Virus record (IMG/VR): IMGVR_UViG_3300033388_004059
Span: 1 to 44,982 of that record
Origin: a virus
DNA length: 44,982 nt
Direction: 5' to 3' (one strand)
The position numbers and the translations under genes were made by a program. The notes beneath the pieces are model-generated. The model was not told the origin of the DNA. It saw nothing but the letters and a program-made list of their open reading frames with translations, and searched no databases. Shown here in pieces: positions 15,293-23,633 of this stretch. How positions within the stretch are numbered: the first letter of the stretch is position 1; every line of letters starts with the position of its first letter.

Positions 15293-16428
15293 GCTGGTTT
15301 TTTTGTGCATTAGCTTTTGCTGCACCCTTTATCTATTTGGGAAATGTGAGGCAATATGCCGATGCACCGAAAGAGGCTTTTATACAGATCGGAATTATGA
15401 TGATTTGTATAGTTTGGGCGCTATCGACAATTATAAAACGTCGCCGGGTGAAAGTTCCGGCGGCGTTTGTTGCAACAATAATTTTCACGATTTACGCAGC
15501 GTTGACTTTGGCCTGGGCGATTAATCCATATGAAGGTTTTTCAACTGTTTTGCACTGGTCAATATGTTCTTTGGCAATATTAATAATTACAAACATTGTT
15601 AATAAAGATCACTTGCTTTATGCGATTTTTTTGAGCGGCTTCGTTATAGCTTGTATAGGGTTGCTTCAGCAATATGCAGGGCTTGAATTTATACCGCAAA
15701 GTATAATTCCAGCAGCGACAATGGCGAACGCAAAACATACAGCGCATTATGTAACCGCCTGTTTGTTTTTAGGTCTTTATTTTAAGCGATGGCCATTCAC
15801 AGTGGCCATGGCATTAATGCTCTTTTATATTGTGATTACAGGTTCTAAATTATCAATGCTGATCATTGCAGCAGTTTTTTTAAGTGGTGTGTGCGTTCGG
15901 CTTAGATGGCTTGCCACGATAGCAGCAGTAATTATCATAGCGACTCTTATCGGGGCTTATAAGACACCATCGGCAAGTGTAAGGGTTAATATTTATAAAG
16001 CAGCGGTTAGAATGGTGATTGACAATCCTTGTGGCCTGGGAGTTGGGAACTTTAAAATTCATTATCCGCTTTATGCTGATAAAATTGAACACCCATATTA
16101 TCTTACTACCGAATTGGGGGTTGAACGAGCGCATAGTGATCCGTCGCAAATATTAACAGAGGTGGGGTTTGCAGGGTTTATGCTCTTAATTATTACATTA
16201 ATTATAGTAGTTAAGAATTTTGCATGGCATCATAAACGATCAATCTTTGTTTTTATTTCAATGCTTTCTTTTGGCCTTATATCATGTTTCAGTTTTCCTA
16301 TGTACCGGCCAGCAACAGTGTTTTTAATAATGTGTCTTATAGGAATAAGTCAAAATGAGAATATCCGCATTAATACTAAGCATTTTGCTAACCATTGGCT
16401 TGGTTTGCATCCACGCAATCAGGCTTGA
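15238..16428 (+). CDS. O-antigen ligase/polymerase-like membrane protein (Wzy_C/WaaL type)
   Basis: A 396-residue polytopic membrane protein with about ten hydrophobic segments and a large periplasmic loop ending in ERAHSDPSQILTEVGFAGF; H299 and the ExG-G pattern correspond to the conserved H(N/S)DxxQxLxExGxxG motif of O-antigen ligases and Wzy polymerases. These transfer or polymerise lipid-linked glycans at the periplasmic face. ATG 15238 is taken although it overlaps the preceding gene by 55 bases and lacks a strong ribosome binding site. The downstream TPR gene overlaps its 3' end. In a phage this may alter host O-antigen (superinfection exclusion or seroconversion). A self-complementary hairpin (15436-15467) is embedded. 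Confidence 0.8.
   Translation: MEIEIQTASQRRQGSSKLSWFFCALAFAAPFIYLGNVRQYADAPKEAFIQIGIMMICIVWALSTIIKRRRVKVPAAFVATIIFTIYAALTLAWAINPYEGFSTVLHWSICSLAILIITNIVNKDHLLYAIFLSGFVIACIGLLQQYAGLEFIPQSIIPAATMANAKHTAHYVTACLFLGLYFKRWPFTVAMALMLFYIVITGSKLSMLIIAAVFLSGVCVRLRWLATIAAVIIIATLIGAYKTPSASVRVNIYKAAVRMVIDNPCGLGVGNFKIHYPLYADKIEHPYYLTTELGVERAHSDPSQILTEVGFAGFMLLIITLIIVVKNFAWHHKRSIFVFISMLSFGLISCFSFPMYRPATVFLIMCLIGISQNENIRINTKHFANHWLGLHPRNQA
15436..15467. other. Strong hairpin inside the O-antigen-ligase-like gene
   Basis: AAACGTCGCCGG (15436-15447) pairs with CCGGCGGCGTTT (15457-15468), 12 bp with one wobble and a nine-base loop. No T-run follows. It is unusually GC-rich within an AT-rich membrane-protein gene and could pause transcription or protect mRNA, or it may only reflect codons for basic residues. 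Confidence 0.35.
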
Positions 16429-16759
16429 AGGGTTAAGATATGAGAAATTGGCTCAAGATGCAGCCGGGATTTGTGATGCTCACATGGCTTATACCCATGC
16501 AATGACTGGCATATCGGTCAATCCATGCAATTTGAGGCTATATAACAACGCAGGGGCAGGGTTTACCGCTCTCCGCCAATGGGATAATGCGATATCTTGC
16601 TTCAAGGTCACGCTTAAATATTATCCATATCATATAAACGCTTTAATTAATGCATATCATGCTTATAAAAACAGCGGGAATATATCAAAAGCTCAAGAAA
16701 TGCTTAGAAGGCTTAAAAAAATAAAACCGAGTTACGTTAAAAAAGAGGTAGTAACATGA
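16355..16759 (+). CDS. Membrane-anchored TPR protein, partner of ligase-like gene
   Basis: A 134-residue protein with an N-terminal signal anchor (ALILSILLTIGLVCIHAI) and then TPR-like helices: AGAGFTALRQWDNAISCFKVTLKYYP followed by a second repeat ending SKAQEMLRRLKK. Wzy/PglL-type ligases often carry C-terminal TPRs in the same chain; here the TPR part is a separate gene overlapping the ligase-like gene by 74 bases in another frame, which points to a split or two-subunit version. AGGAAT precedes the ATG. Confidence 0.7.
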   Translation: MRISALILSILLTIGLVCIHAIRLEGLRYEKLAQDAAGICDAHMAYTHAMTGISVNPCNLRLYNNAGAGFTALRQWDNAISCFKVTLKYYPYHINALINAYHAYKNSGNISKAQEMLRRLKKIKPSYVKKEVVT

Positions 16760-17268
16760 AAAAACTATTTTGTTTAATATTGATAGCAATTTGTTTACTT
16801 TTGCCGGGCGTAGCTCTGGCGGCTGGCGATGTAGTACAAACGGCTGCGGATGTTAGCTCCCATGTGCGGACTCTAATTTTTACTTGTACTGGTGACTCCG
16901 GCGATGGATCAATCCCTGATACAGTTACGAACACAGCTAACACAGCATACATTCAGGGGTGGTATTTATATATGGTTGATGCATTCCCTACAAGTGGCGG
17001 GGTTGCGCCAGATGCGGCAAGTGTTACGATTTTTGATGCTAACGGGCTTGACCTATTAGGCTCGGAAAATAGCGGAATAACCGAGTATGCGGGATTGAAT
17101 TTGATCCATGCAGCCTCACCACGCAGATGTTTGCCTAATGTGCATTTAAACAGAGGCAATACACATGCGGCTTTTTCGCCAGCGATTAACGGTGCTTTAA
17201 CACTGCAGGTTGCAGATCAAGCAACACATAGCGCAGAATATACATTAGTATTAACTTTTGTGAGGTGA
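16756..17268 (+). CDS. Signal-peptide-bearing beta-rich protein
   Basis: A 170-residue protein with a Sec signal (KKLFCLILIAICLLLPGVALAAG, cleavage after ALA). The mature part is beta-rich with small residues and several Asn/Thr runs. It overlaps the TPR gene by four bases. Unknown function; like the 14771 and 17270 products it should be exported from the cell, unless the signal acts as an anchor. Confidence 0.7.
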   Translation: MKKLFCLILIAICLLLPGVALAAGDVVQTAADVSSHVRTLIFTCTGDSGDGSIPDTVTNTANTAYIQGWYLYMVDAFPTSGGVAPDAASVTIFDANGLDLLGSENSGITEYAGLNLIHAASPRRCLPNVHLNRGNTHAAFSPAINGALTLQVADQATHSAEYTLVLTFVR

Positions 17269-17269
17269 T

Positions 17270-18520
17270 ATGAAAAAGCATTTAATCGCATTGTTTATTG
17301 CCTTATTTGTTTTGGCTAATTCTGTATTTGCTGGGCCTCCATATCCCTCGACACCTTATCCCTGGAATCCACCAAGCATAGGCGCTGCCGTTATAGGCAG
17401 GGCTGTTACCGCCACACTCCACGTATCGCCAAATGGCAATGGCACCAATGGCGAAACATGGGCAACAGCCTATACGACTATCCAGGCTGCCCTTGACTCA
17501 GCCAGCACAGACGGAGACGATTGCACTCTTATTCTTATTTCACCGCATACAACCAACTATGATATTTATACAACAGGTGACCCGACATGGACAGGCAACT
17601 ATATTATCAAAGGCTCACATCGTAATTGGGCAAAGATTAAAAATACTCATGCAACTGCTGATAGTATCCTAAAATTCACTGGTAAAACATCCCTTATAGA
17701 TTTGAATTTCAACCTACATACAGCAAATGACAATGGAGTAATTTTTACTCATGGCGGCTGGCGGATTCGTAATTGTGCATTTGTTGGCGAAGACCTAACA
17801 GGGGCAGCAACAGCTATATGGATTGATGGTGCAAGCCCGATAAAGCATGGAATTATAGAAAATGTTCATATAGATGGCCACGTAACACACATGACAGGGC
17901 TACTCTTAGATAATGCGTCTCATAATCATATCGAGCATACTCACATGCACGAGTGCCTTGTAGGGCTGAAAATAGTGAATGCCGCTTCAGACGAAAACGT
18001 ATTTGAGCATGTTGATATCGGGGATTGTGCATTAGGCTTTGATTTAGACGCCGGCAACGAAATGCATTTTAATTGTGTTTGTTTTCATGGAAATATAAGA
18101 AATGTTGATGATGAAGTCGGCGATCATATATGGTCAGACATAAGAGGTCATTTTCCATTAACCCTTCTGCCAGACAATTTTACAGGGGTTGATTTAGATA
18201 CTGGGTCTGGAACGGCCTGGGGGTCGGATACAGAAATAATTGCAGCGAATGCAATAGATGATCCGTTCCGGGTTGTTGGTGTTTCTGTTGAAGCTGATGC
18301 AAACGAAAAGTTCAGGGTCAGGCTTTCAAATGATGGCGGGGCGACTCATTTTGTAGATGTACAATTGCAAGGACAAAATGCTGTTCCGGCGAGAGTACCA
18401 ATATCATTACCATCAGGCACAGAAGAAATATTTAATACGGATGATAAAATATCAGGTTCGGCAAAGTCGGAATCCGGCAGTAACACGGCAACGATTTGGC
18501 TGCAAATACAAGAAATATAA
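17270..18520 (+). CDS. Secreted right-handed beta-helix-like protein
   Basis: A 416-residue protein with a Sec signal (KHLIALFIALFVLANSVFAG). The mature part begins with a Pro-rich linker, then ATLHVSPNGNGTNGETWATAYTTIQAALD, the entry pattern of pectate-lyase-like beta-helix proteins, followed by rungs with N-x-H-I and GL-x-L repeats (HGIIENVHIDGH, HNHIEHTHMHEC). The last ~130 residues form a separate beta domain. Phage tailspikes use this fold to bind or cut polysaccharide; catalytic residues are not evident. The signal peptide argues for a secreted or periplasmic role rather than a virion-only one. Confidence 0.7.
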   Translation: MKKHLIALFIALFVLANSVFAGPPYPSTPYPWNPPSIGAAVIGRAVTATLHVSPNGNGTNGETWATAYTTIQAALDSASTDGDDCTLILISPHTTNYDIYTTGDPTWTGNYIIKGSHRNWAKIKNTHATADSILKFTGKTSLIDLNFNLHTANDNGVIFTHGGWRIRNCAFVGEDLTGAATAIWIDGASPIKHGIIENVHIDGHVTHMTGLLLDNASHNHIEHTHMHECLVGLKIVNAASDENVFEHVDIGDCALGFDLDAGNEMHFNCVCFHGNIRNVDDEVGDHIWSDIRGHFPLTLLPDNFTGVDLDTGSGTAWGSDTEIIAANAIDDPFRVVGVSVEADANEKFRVRLSNDGGATHFVDVQLQGQNAVPARVPISLPSGTEEIFNTDDKISGSAKSESGSNTATIWLQIQEI

Positions 18521-18526
18521 TTAACA

Positions 18527-20251
18527 ATGCCAATAATTTCAGACATAAATAACACCTATAATATTCCAGAACTTGGGAACGCCGATATAAAAATTGGTGG
18601 TGATACTGTTGAGTTTTCTCCCGAAGCTCGGATGTCTTGGCAATGTGAATCCGGGCAAGAACAATTCTGGATGAAGTTGAAACGTGTTATCCCGATCACG
18701 AACGAAAAAGAAACCTTGATTGACGGCGATCTTACTTTAAAAGTTGGCAACAATACTGATTTGTGGCGAATAAAAGACGGACATTTCAAATGGCATATCG
18801 AATTTGCAGCCAAACCTTTAACCAATGTTTTTGAATGGGAATTAACCTGTACTGAAGGCATTAAGTTTTCATTCCAGCCTACTCTTGAAATCCAATATCA
18901 GTCATATCCAGACGGCTATAGGACTCTTGAAGAATTTCTTTCAGACCATGAAAGACCAGACAAAGTAGTCAATTCATATGCGGTTTATGGTAATAAAGCA
19001 AATCATATACTCAACCATGACGGTACTACAAAAGCTAATTATAAAAGTGGAAAGTTAGGACATATTTACCGACCAGTTGTAAAAGATGCAGATGGTAAGG
19101 AAGTATGGGCAGAGATATTTATCGACAAAGATAATAACCTTTTACGCCTTACGATTCCACAGGACTTTCTTGACAACGCTGCATATCCTGTACTTGACGA
19201 TGTTGATATTGGGTTCGATCAGGAAGCTGGCACGACATATCTAAGCACAACTGCTATGCGTGGAGCATGGAAGGATAAGGACGGAGCATATTATTCCACA
19301 GGAGCGGACTCAGATAAGTTCGTGTCTATGTCTGTCTGGACTGTTACTGGCAGTTTACCTTTTGATGGGGGAGTGTATGACCATGACGTTGCGAATGAGC
19401 CTGATATTTTGGTTGACCATAACGCCGGTGGCACTTCGGTTGCTGGCGGATGGGCTACAGCATCACTAGGTTCAGATGTATCGGCTGACCCAAGCACTGA
19501 TTATACGATAGCGTTTGCATTTAATGCAGCAATAAAACCCAAATACGATCTTGATGTTGAGGCAGGCTATCCAAGCCATAATACGAATACCACGCTTTCA
19601 AACCCTTTTGCGGAAAACGCTAATACCGGCGCTATATTTTCATGCTATTTTACTTATTCTGTATCGGCGGGTGAAGAACATATAAAGAACTTAAGCGATA
19701 CCATCAACATGACCGATGCAATAGTCGCAAACTTCGGTCTTAACAAAGCCGATACTATTTCATTATCAGATTCGATTGCATGGGCTTTTGGTCTTAACAA
19801 AGCCGATACTATTAACCTAACTGACAGCCTAACAACAAAGGCGATAGGATTAAACAAGTCAGACACCATTAATCTGTCTGATAGTATAACAAAAACATTC
19901 GGCCTCAACAAAAGCGATACGATTACTTTATCTGATGCATTGGCTAAAGCCTTCGGATTGAACAAAGCCGATACGATTACCCTATCTGATGCCATATCTT
20001 CAAAAGCCTTCGGCCTAAACAAGGCCGATACCATTAATCTAACTGACAGCATCGCAAGGGCGATCGCTTTTAAAAGGTCATATACCGACACAATTAATAT
20101 GACCGACAGTATATCCAAATCAATTAGTCGAGCATTAGCAGACACTATAAATATGTCGGATTCAATATCATCGGCATTGGTGGTCATTTCTGCTTTATAT
20201 AACTTTTTGGCAGATAATAGAGTTTTTAATTTCAATGCAAAAGCGACGTAA
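18527..20251 (+). CDS. Fibre-like protein with DTINLTDS repeats
   Basis: A 574-residue protein. Residues ~1-385 form a large beta-rich region (ADIKIGGDTVEFSPEARMSW; later KGYPSH-type Asn/Thr-rich loops). Residues ~386-553 are about nine imperfect 18-20-residue repeats of the pattern (A/S)DTI(N/S/T)(L/M)(S/T)D(S/A)I-x3-FGLNK. The chain ends RVFNFNAKAT, shared with the next gene's RTFNFNAKAGP. No signal peptide. Likely a surface fibre or adhesin of the virion; the repeat number may vary. No ribosome binding site is obvious (ATTAACAATG). Confidence 0.65.
   Translation: MPIISDINNTYNIPELGNADIKIGGDTVEFSPEARMSWQCESGQEQFWMKLKRVIPITNEKETLIDGDLTLKVGNNTDLWRIKDGHFKWHIEFAAKPLTNVFEWELTCTEGIKFSFQPTLEIQYQSYPDGYRTLEEFLSDHERPDKVVNSYAVYGNKANHILNHDGTTKANYKSGKLGHIYRPVVKDADGKEVWAEIFIDKDNNLLRLTIPQDFLDNAAYPVLDDVDIGFDQEAGTTYLSTTAMRGAWKDKDGAYYSTGADSDKFVSMSVWTVTGSLPFDGGVYDHDVANEPDILVDHNAGGTSVAGGWATASLGSDVSADPSTDYTIAFAFNAAIKPKYDLDVEAGYPSHNTNTTLSNPFAENANTGAIFSCYFTYSVSAGEEHIKNLSDTINMTDAIVANFGLNKADTISLSDSIAWAFGLNKADTINLTDSLTTKAIGLNKSDTINLSDSITKTFGLNKSDTITLSDALAKAFGLNKADTITLSDAISSKAFGLNKADTINLTDSIARAIAFKRSYTDTINMTDSISKSISRALADTINMSDSISSALVVISALYNFLADNRVFNFNAKAT
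19684..20180 (+). repeat. About nine tandem coding repeats (54-60 bp)
   Basis: The DNA encodes consecutive units such as AAC AAA GCC GAT ACT ATT followed by a Ser/Thr-Asp core and a TTC GGT CTT run. Units differ by synonymous and conservative changes, so the array is old or kept by selection at the protein level rather than freshly expanded. Confidence 0.75.
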
Positions 20252-20259
20252 AGGATATA

Positions 20260-21081
20260 ATGTTACTTTCTGACGAGCCATGTAAACTCAGTCTTGTAGA
20301 TGGCACAGCGTTTTTCTGGCCGGATACGGATATTTCAGCTTATGTTGGTACAGAGGGTAGCTATACTCCATATATAGTGGAGATAACAGATGATGCCGGC
20401 AAGGTAGCCATCGGTTATCTTGGCGCTGTTGGTGGCGGGAAGACATTGGGAAGTGAATTAACAACCAACGGCAATATGGAAACTGATGACAATTGGCAAG
20501 CAGTTAATACTCCTACTACGTTTGAACAGTCAACCGATCAGAAACATGGTGGTTTAAACTCATGGAAATTTACAGTTGATGCTCAATTTGAAGGAATAGA
20601 ACCAAAAGATGCAGATAAGTTTTCATTAACAATAGGGGTTTTATATGAGTTTGATTGTTGGGTTTATCCTGATGATACAACAACTTGTAGAATTGGAGTT
20701 AATGATAGTAGTGGATGGATTGTTGCTGAAGACAAGATAGGATTAGATCAAGACGGTTGGAATAATATAACAAGATATTGCACTTGCGCTGGCAGCACAG
20801 TCAGCGGATATGTTGTTGTAGCATCACCGACAGCGCAAGTTTCTGGAACATGGTATAACGATGATTTTTCATTTAAACCAGTAACCGACTGTCCTGCTAC
20901 AGCATTAAAAGTTGTCAGCGCATTAGATGGTTCAACCCACAACTGGACATCAATCGAAACTGGATTTGATTATAACCAAGCTGATTATGATGTTTCAATA
21001 GCAGTAGCGCTGATAAGAAGCGCTCATAATTTTAATGCAACAGGCCGGACGTTTAATTTTAACGCAAAAGCCGGGCCATAA
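20260..21081 (+). CDS. Carbohydrate-binding-module-like virion protein
   Basis: A 273-residue protein. Residues ~65-210 resemble a galactose-binding/CBM4-9-22 jelly roll (GSELTTNGNMETDDNW at the start, then WKFTVDAQ, YEFDCWVYP, GWNNITRYC). The C-terminal VALIRSAHNFNATGRTFNFNAKAGP shares FNFNAKA with the preceding fibre-like protein, suggesting a common attachment or folding tag. Probably glycan-binding part of a surface structure; no catalytic motif. Confidence 0.6.
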   Translation: MLLSDEPCKLSLVDGTAFFWPDTDISAYVGTEGSYTPYIVEITDDAGKVAIGYLGAVGGGKTLGSELTTNGNMETDDNWQAVNTPTTFEQSTDQKHGGLNSWKFTVDAQFEGIEPKDADKFSLTIGVLYEFDCWVYPDDTTTCRIGVNDSSGWIVAEDKIGLDQDGWNNITRYCTCAGSTVSGYVVVASPTAQVSGTWYNDDFSFKPVTDCPATALKVVSALDGSTHNWTSIETGFDYNQADYDVSIAVALIRSAHNFNATGRTFNFNAKAGP

Positions 21082-21096
21082 AAGGAGAATGAAAAA

Positions 21097-21603
21097 ATGT
21101 TAAAAGACGGGATGAGCATTAAAGATGAGATGAGTTTTCAAGCCGGGAAGGGTTTCGGTGATATGATAGGCATGAGTGGAATAATGGTTGCCGAGCTTTT
21201 CGGTCCTGACGGAAAATTAAAGGAACGAAAAGAGGTTCACAATACAGTCACTACTTTAGCTCATGCAATGGTAGCCGATCAGTTCGATGATACCCCAGCC
21301 ATTGCTGTACCTGATTGGATGGAAGTTGGCACAGGAAGCGGGCAGGGTGCCGGTGATTCAATCCTTGATAGTTACATTGCTGGATCACGGACAGCGAACG
21401 ACTCTGCCACAACCACAGCCGGAGCAGTAGCGTATATATGTACGTTTGGCGCAGGAACCGGGACAGGTGCGATCACAGAAGCGGGATTATTCAATGTGGT
21501 TACTCAGAACACAACGGATCTTATTGTATACGCCAGTTTCTCAGTTGTTAATAAGGGAGCTGATGATAGCCTGGTCATAACGTGGACAATCACTTTTGCA
21601 TAG
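21097..21603 (+). CDS. Structural protein, Gly/Thr-rich
   Basis: A 168-residue protein with N-terminal KEVHNTVTTLAHAMVADQF, DWMEVGTGSGQG and C-terminal EAGLFNVV; this pattern recurs in phage virion proteins thought to be tail or head decoration components. AAAGGAGAA precedes ATG. It lies between the accessory block and the connector genes. Exact role unknown. Confidence 0.6.
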   Translation: MLKDGMSIKDEMSFQAGKGFGDMIGMSGIMVAELFGPDGKLKERKEVHNTVTTLAHAMVADQFDDTPAIAVPDWMEVGTGSGQGAGDSILDSYIAGSRTANDSATTTAGAVAYICTFGAGTGTGAITEAGLFNVVTQNTTDLIVYASFSVVNKGADDSLVITWTITFA

Positions 21604-21619
21604 ATAGTAAGAGGTTATA

Positions 21620-21976
21620 ATGAAAGATTCATTTCAGGGCATTGCTATAATAATATTGCAACCCGGATCAGCGACAGTCCCATATACGTTTACTTTTGCG
21701 GCATCATCAAGCGCAGCAGCAAATGACGGGTCAATACCGTATGGCACGACAATTTCAAGCGCAGCCACAAAAGCATTCGATGAAGGCGGGATAGACAGGA
21801 CTTCTGAGATAATTGTTTCAGAGTCTAAAACAACAACGGTGGTTACTGTGAATCTGAAATATCCGGCAACTACTGGAGATGGCAGATATTCCCTTGAAAT
21901 GCTAATTACATTAAATACAGACGCGGTTATGGAATTTGATTTCACACGCGTATATGCAAAGGATATTGCAGCATGA
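21620..21976 (+). CDS. Hypothetical beta-rich structural protein
   Basis: A 118-residue protein (KDSFQGIAIIIL, then Ala/Ser/Thr-rich beta strands). ATGA overlap with the gp6-like connector gene suggests it is part of the head-completion set. No family recognised. Confidence 0.55.
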   Translation: MKDSFQGIAIIILQPGSATVPYTFTFAASSSAAANDGSIPYGTTISSAATKAFDEGGIDRTSEIIVSESKTTTVVTVNLKYPATTGDGRYSLEMLITLNTDAVMEFDFTRVYAKDIAA

Positions 21977-22572
21977 ATACTGTATTAAAAACAGCACCAT
22001 TAAAGCAGCCGATAGGATTAGAAGAAGCCAAGCAGCATTGCAATATTCCTCTGGGCTGGACTGAAGATGATACATATATTAAGACGCTGATAAAAGCGGC
22101 CACGAAAAAAGCAGAGCAATTTTTACGGCGCCGGCTGATAACTCAGACATGGTATGCGTATTATAACGCCTGGCCGTCTTGTGATAGCTTTATTTTGCCG
22201 TTCGGAAAGTTGCAAACCGGAACTGCGCCAAGTGTAAAATATACCGATACAGATGGTGATCAGAAGATTTGGGACACAGATGAATGGAACGCTGACACCG
22301 CGACCGACCCAGGGCGGATAGTCCTTGAATATGGTTATTCATGGCCGACAGTGGCATTACATCCTCAAAATCCGATAGTCATAGAGTTTGTTTGCGGTTA
22401 TGGACTTTTGGGCAGTACCGTTGAAGATATGATTTTGCACGCCATTAAATTGATAATTGATGATTTATATAATAACCGGGGCGATGTTATTATCGGTGTA
22501 AGCAGTAGTAAAATGATGGCAACCGAAGGACTGCTTTGGCCATTCCGATTACATGAGAAACCAACACAATAA
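21973..22572 (+). CDS. Head-tail connector, HK97 gp6/phiE125 gp8-like
   Basis: A 199-residue protein with the typical helical start (PIGLEEAKQHCNIPLGWTEDDTYIKTLIKAATKKAEQFLRR, residues ~13-53, here described by its key LEEAK...D..I..LI.AA...E...RR pattern), a beta middle and a final helix containing ILHAIKLIIDDLYNNRG. This family forms the adaptor ring below the portal. Normally it follows the capsid gene directly; here 8 kb of accessory genes intervene. Confidence 0.85.
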   Translation: MNTVLKTAPLKQPIGLEEAKQHCNIPLGWTEDDTYIKTLIKAATKKAEQFLRRRLITQTWYAYYNAWPSCDSFILPFGKLQTGTAPSVKYTDTDGDQKIWDTDEWNADTATDPGRIVLEYGYSWPTVALHPQNPIVIEFVCGYGLLGSTVEDMILHAIKLIIDDLYNNRGDVIIGVSSSKMMATEGLLWPFRLHEKPTQ

Positions 22573-22588
22573 GGAGCAAAAAAATAAT

Positions 22589-22837
22589 ATGAAAAGAGCT
22601 TATGTTTTAATCACGCCTAATGTTGTTGCTGATATATGCAAACCGTCTAAAAAAATAACATTCTCAACAGACAGCGAAGTGCCTGAAGATGCTGTTTTTA
22701 TAACAGCCGAATATTCTGATTGTTCACAGGCCTTTAGGGTTATCTTTGAGCATGATTCATTTGAAGATGTACCAGAAGGACACAGGATACCACAAATCAA
22801 TTCTCCTATTTTTACAAGATATTTTGAATCGAGTTAA
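22589..22837 (+). CDS. Hypothetical 82-residue protein in connector cluster
   Basis: Begins MKRAYVLITPNVVAD. The ATG at 22589 follows AAGGAG (22571-22576) at a long spacing of 12 bases; an in-frame upstream ATG at 22553 lies inside the previous gene and is less likely. Mixed alpha/beta, no motif recognised. Directly before the head-closure gene. Confidence 0.55.
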   Translation: MKRAYVLITPNVVADICKPSKKITFSTDSEVPEDAVFITAEYSDCSQAFRVIFEHDSFEDVPEGHRIPQINSPIFTRYFESS

Positions 22838-22839
22838 TA

Positions 22840-23181
22840 ATGAGATCAGGCGATTTAAGACATTTAATAGTTATTCAAGAAAGGACTTCGACACGGAGTG
22901 CTATTGGTGGGCTTACTACAACCTGGGCTGATTTGTACCCGACCAGGGCTGCGATCTGGCCGCTGAAGGCAACCGAATTGCTCGATTCTATGAAGCTGGA
23001 ATTGAGCGTAACTCATAGAATCCGGATCAGGCATCTTCGAACATTAAACATTACGGCGGACATGCGTATTAAATGGCACGATCCTATGACAGATACCGAC
23101 AAATATTTTAATATTATAAGTCTGATAAATGTGGATAAGCGCAATCTGATATTAGAAATGCTTTGCTTAGAGGAAACATAA
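22840..23181 (+). CDS. Head closure protein (SPP1 gp16/HK97 gp7-like adaptor)
   Basis: A 113-residue protein with the hallmark start MRSGDLRHLIVIQERT, then GGLTTTWADL and TADMRIKW, as in the phage head-tail joining family. It closes the head portal channel after packaging. Two bases after the previous stop; its own stop shares a base with the next start (TAATG). Confidence 0.85.
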   Translation: MRSGDLRHLIVIQERTSTRSAIGGLTTTWADLYPTRAAIWPLKATELLDSMKLELSVTHRIRIRHLRTLNITADMRIKWHDPMTDTDKYFNIISLINVDKRNLILEMLCLEET

Positions 23182-23633
23182 TGCCTGAATTCGAATGGAA
23201 CGGCAAGGAAGTTATAAAAGCGGTCGATAAAGCCATGGATCGGACGAACAAAGAGGTTGCCAAAAGGATCATGCGGGATGCAAGACGAATTTTGAAACAA
23301 AAGGCAAAGACTACAACAGCCAGAGGGCTTTTAAGTCAATTTGATGTGCGTAAAAGTAAATTTCCGGATGGCGGTTATATAGTTGGATGCCAAATGAAAG
23401 GCAATTATAGACCGCCATATCATGCTCCGTTTGTTGAGCTTGGAACTCCCGGGAATGTCAAGCGGATTCAAAATCCGGAGTTTAATCCAATGGCAAAACG
23501 AAGGAGTGGAAACTGGAAACTGGCCAGAGTTAAAAGAACACCGATACCAGCTATGCCATTTTTAAGACCGGCAGTACATAAGAACAGAGCAAAGGCAAAC
23601 ATAACATATCAAAAGGAACTTGATAAACTATGA
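23181..23633 (+). CDS. HK97 gp10-like tail-head joining protein
   Basis: A 150-residue protein. The basic middle, YHAPFVELGTPG and C-terminal PAMPFLRPAV are standard for the HK97 gp10 family at the head-tail interface. ATG 23181 is chosen over the upstream in-frame ATG because AGAGGA lies at the right distance and it overlaps the previous stop by one base. Confidence 0.85.
   Translation: MPEFEWNGKEVIKAVDKAMDRTNKEVAKRIMRDARRILKQKAKTTTARGLLSQFDVRKSKFPDGGYIVGCQMKGNYRPPYHAPFVELGTPGNVKRIQNPEFNPMAKRRSGNWKLARVKRTPIPAMPFLRPAVHKNRAKANITYQKELDKL

Noticed and set aside
19654-20235. 193-residue antisense frame on the minus strand
   Set aside because: It mirrors the DTINLTDS repeat-coding region; the repeat keeps the antisense frame open, and no ribosome binding site supports it.
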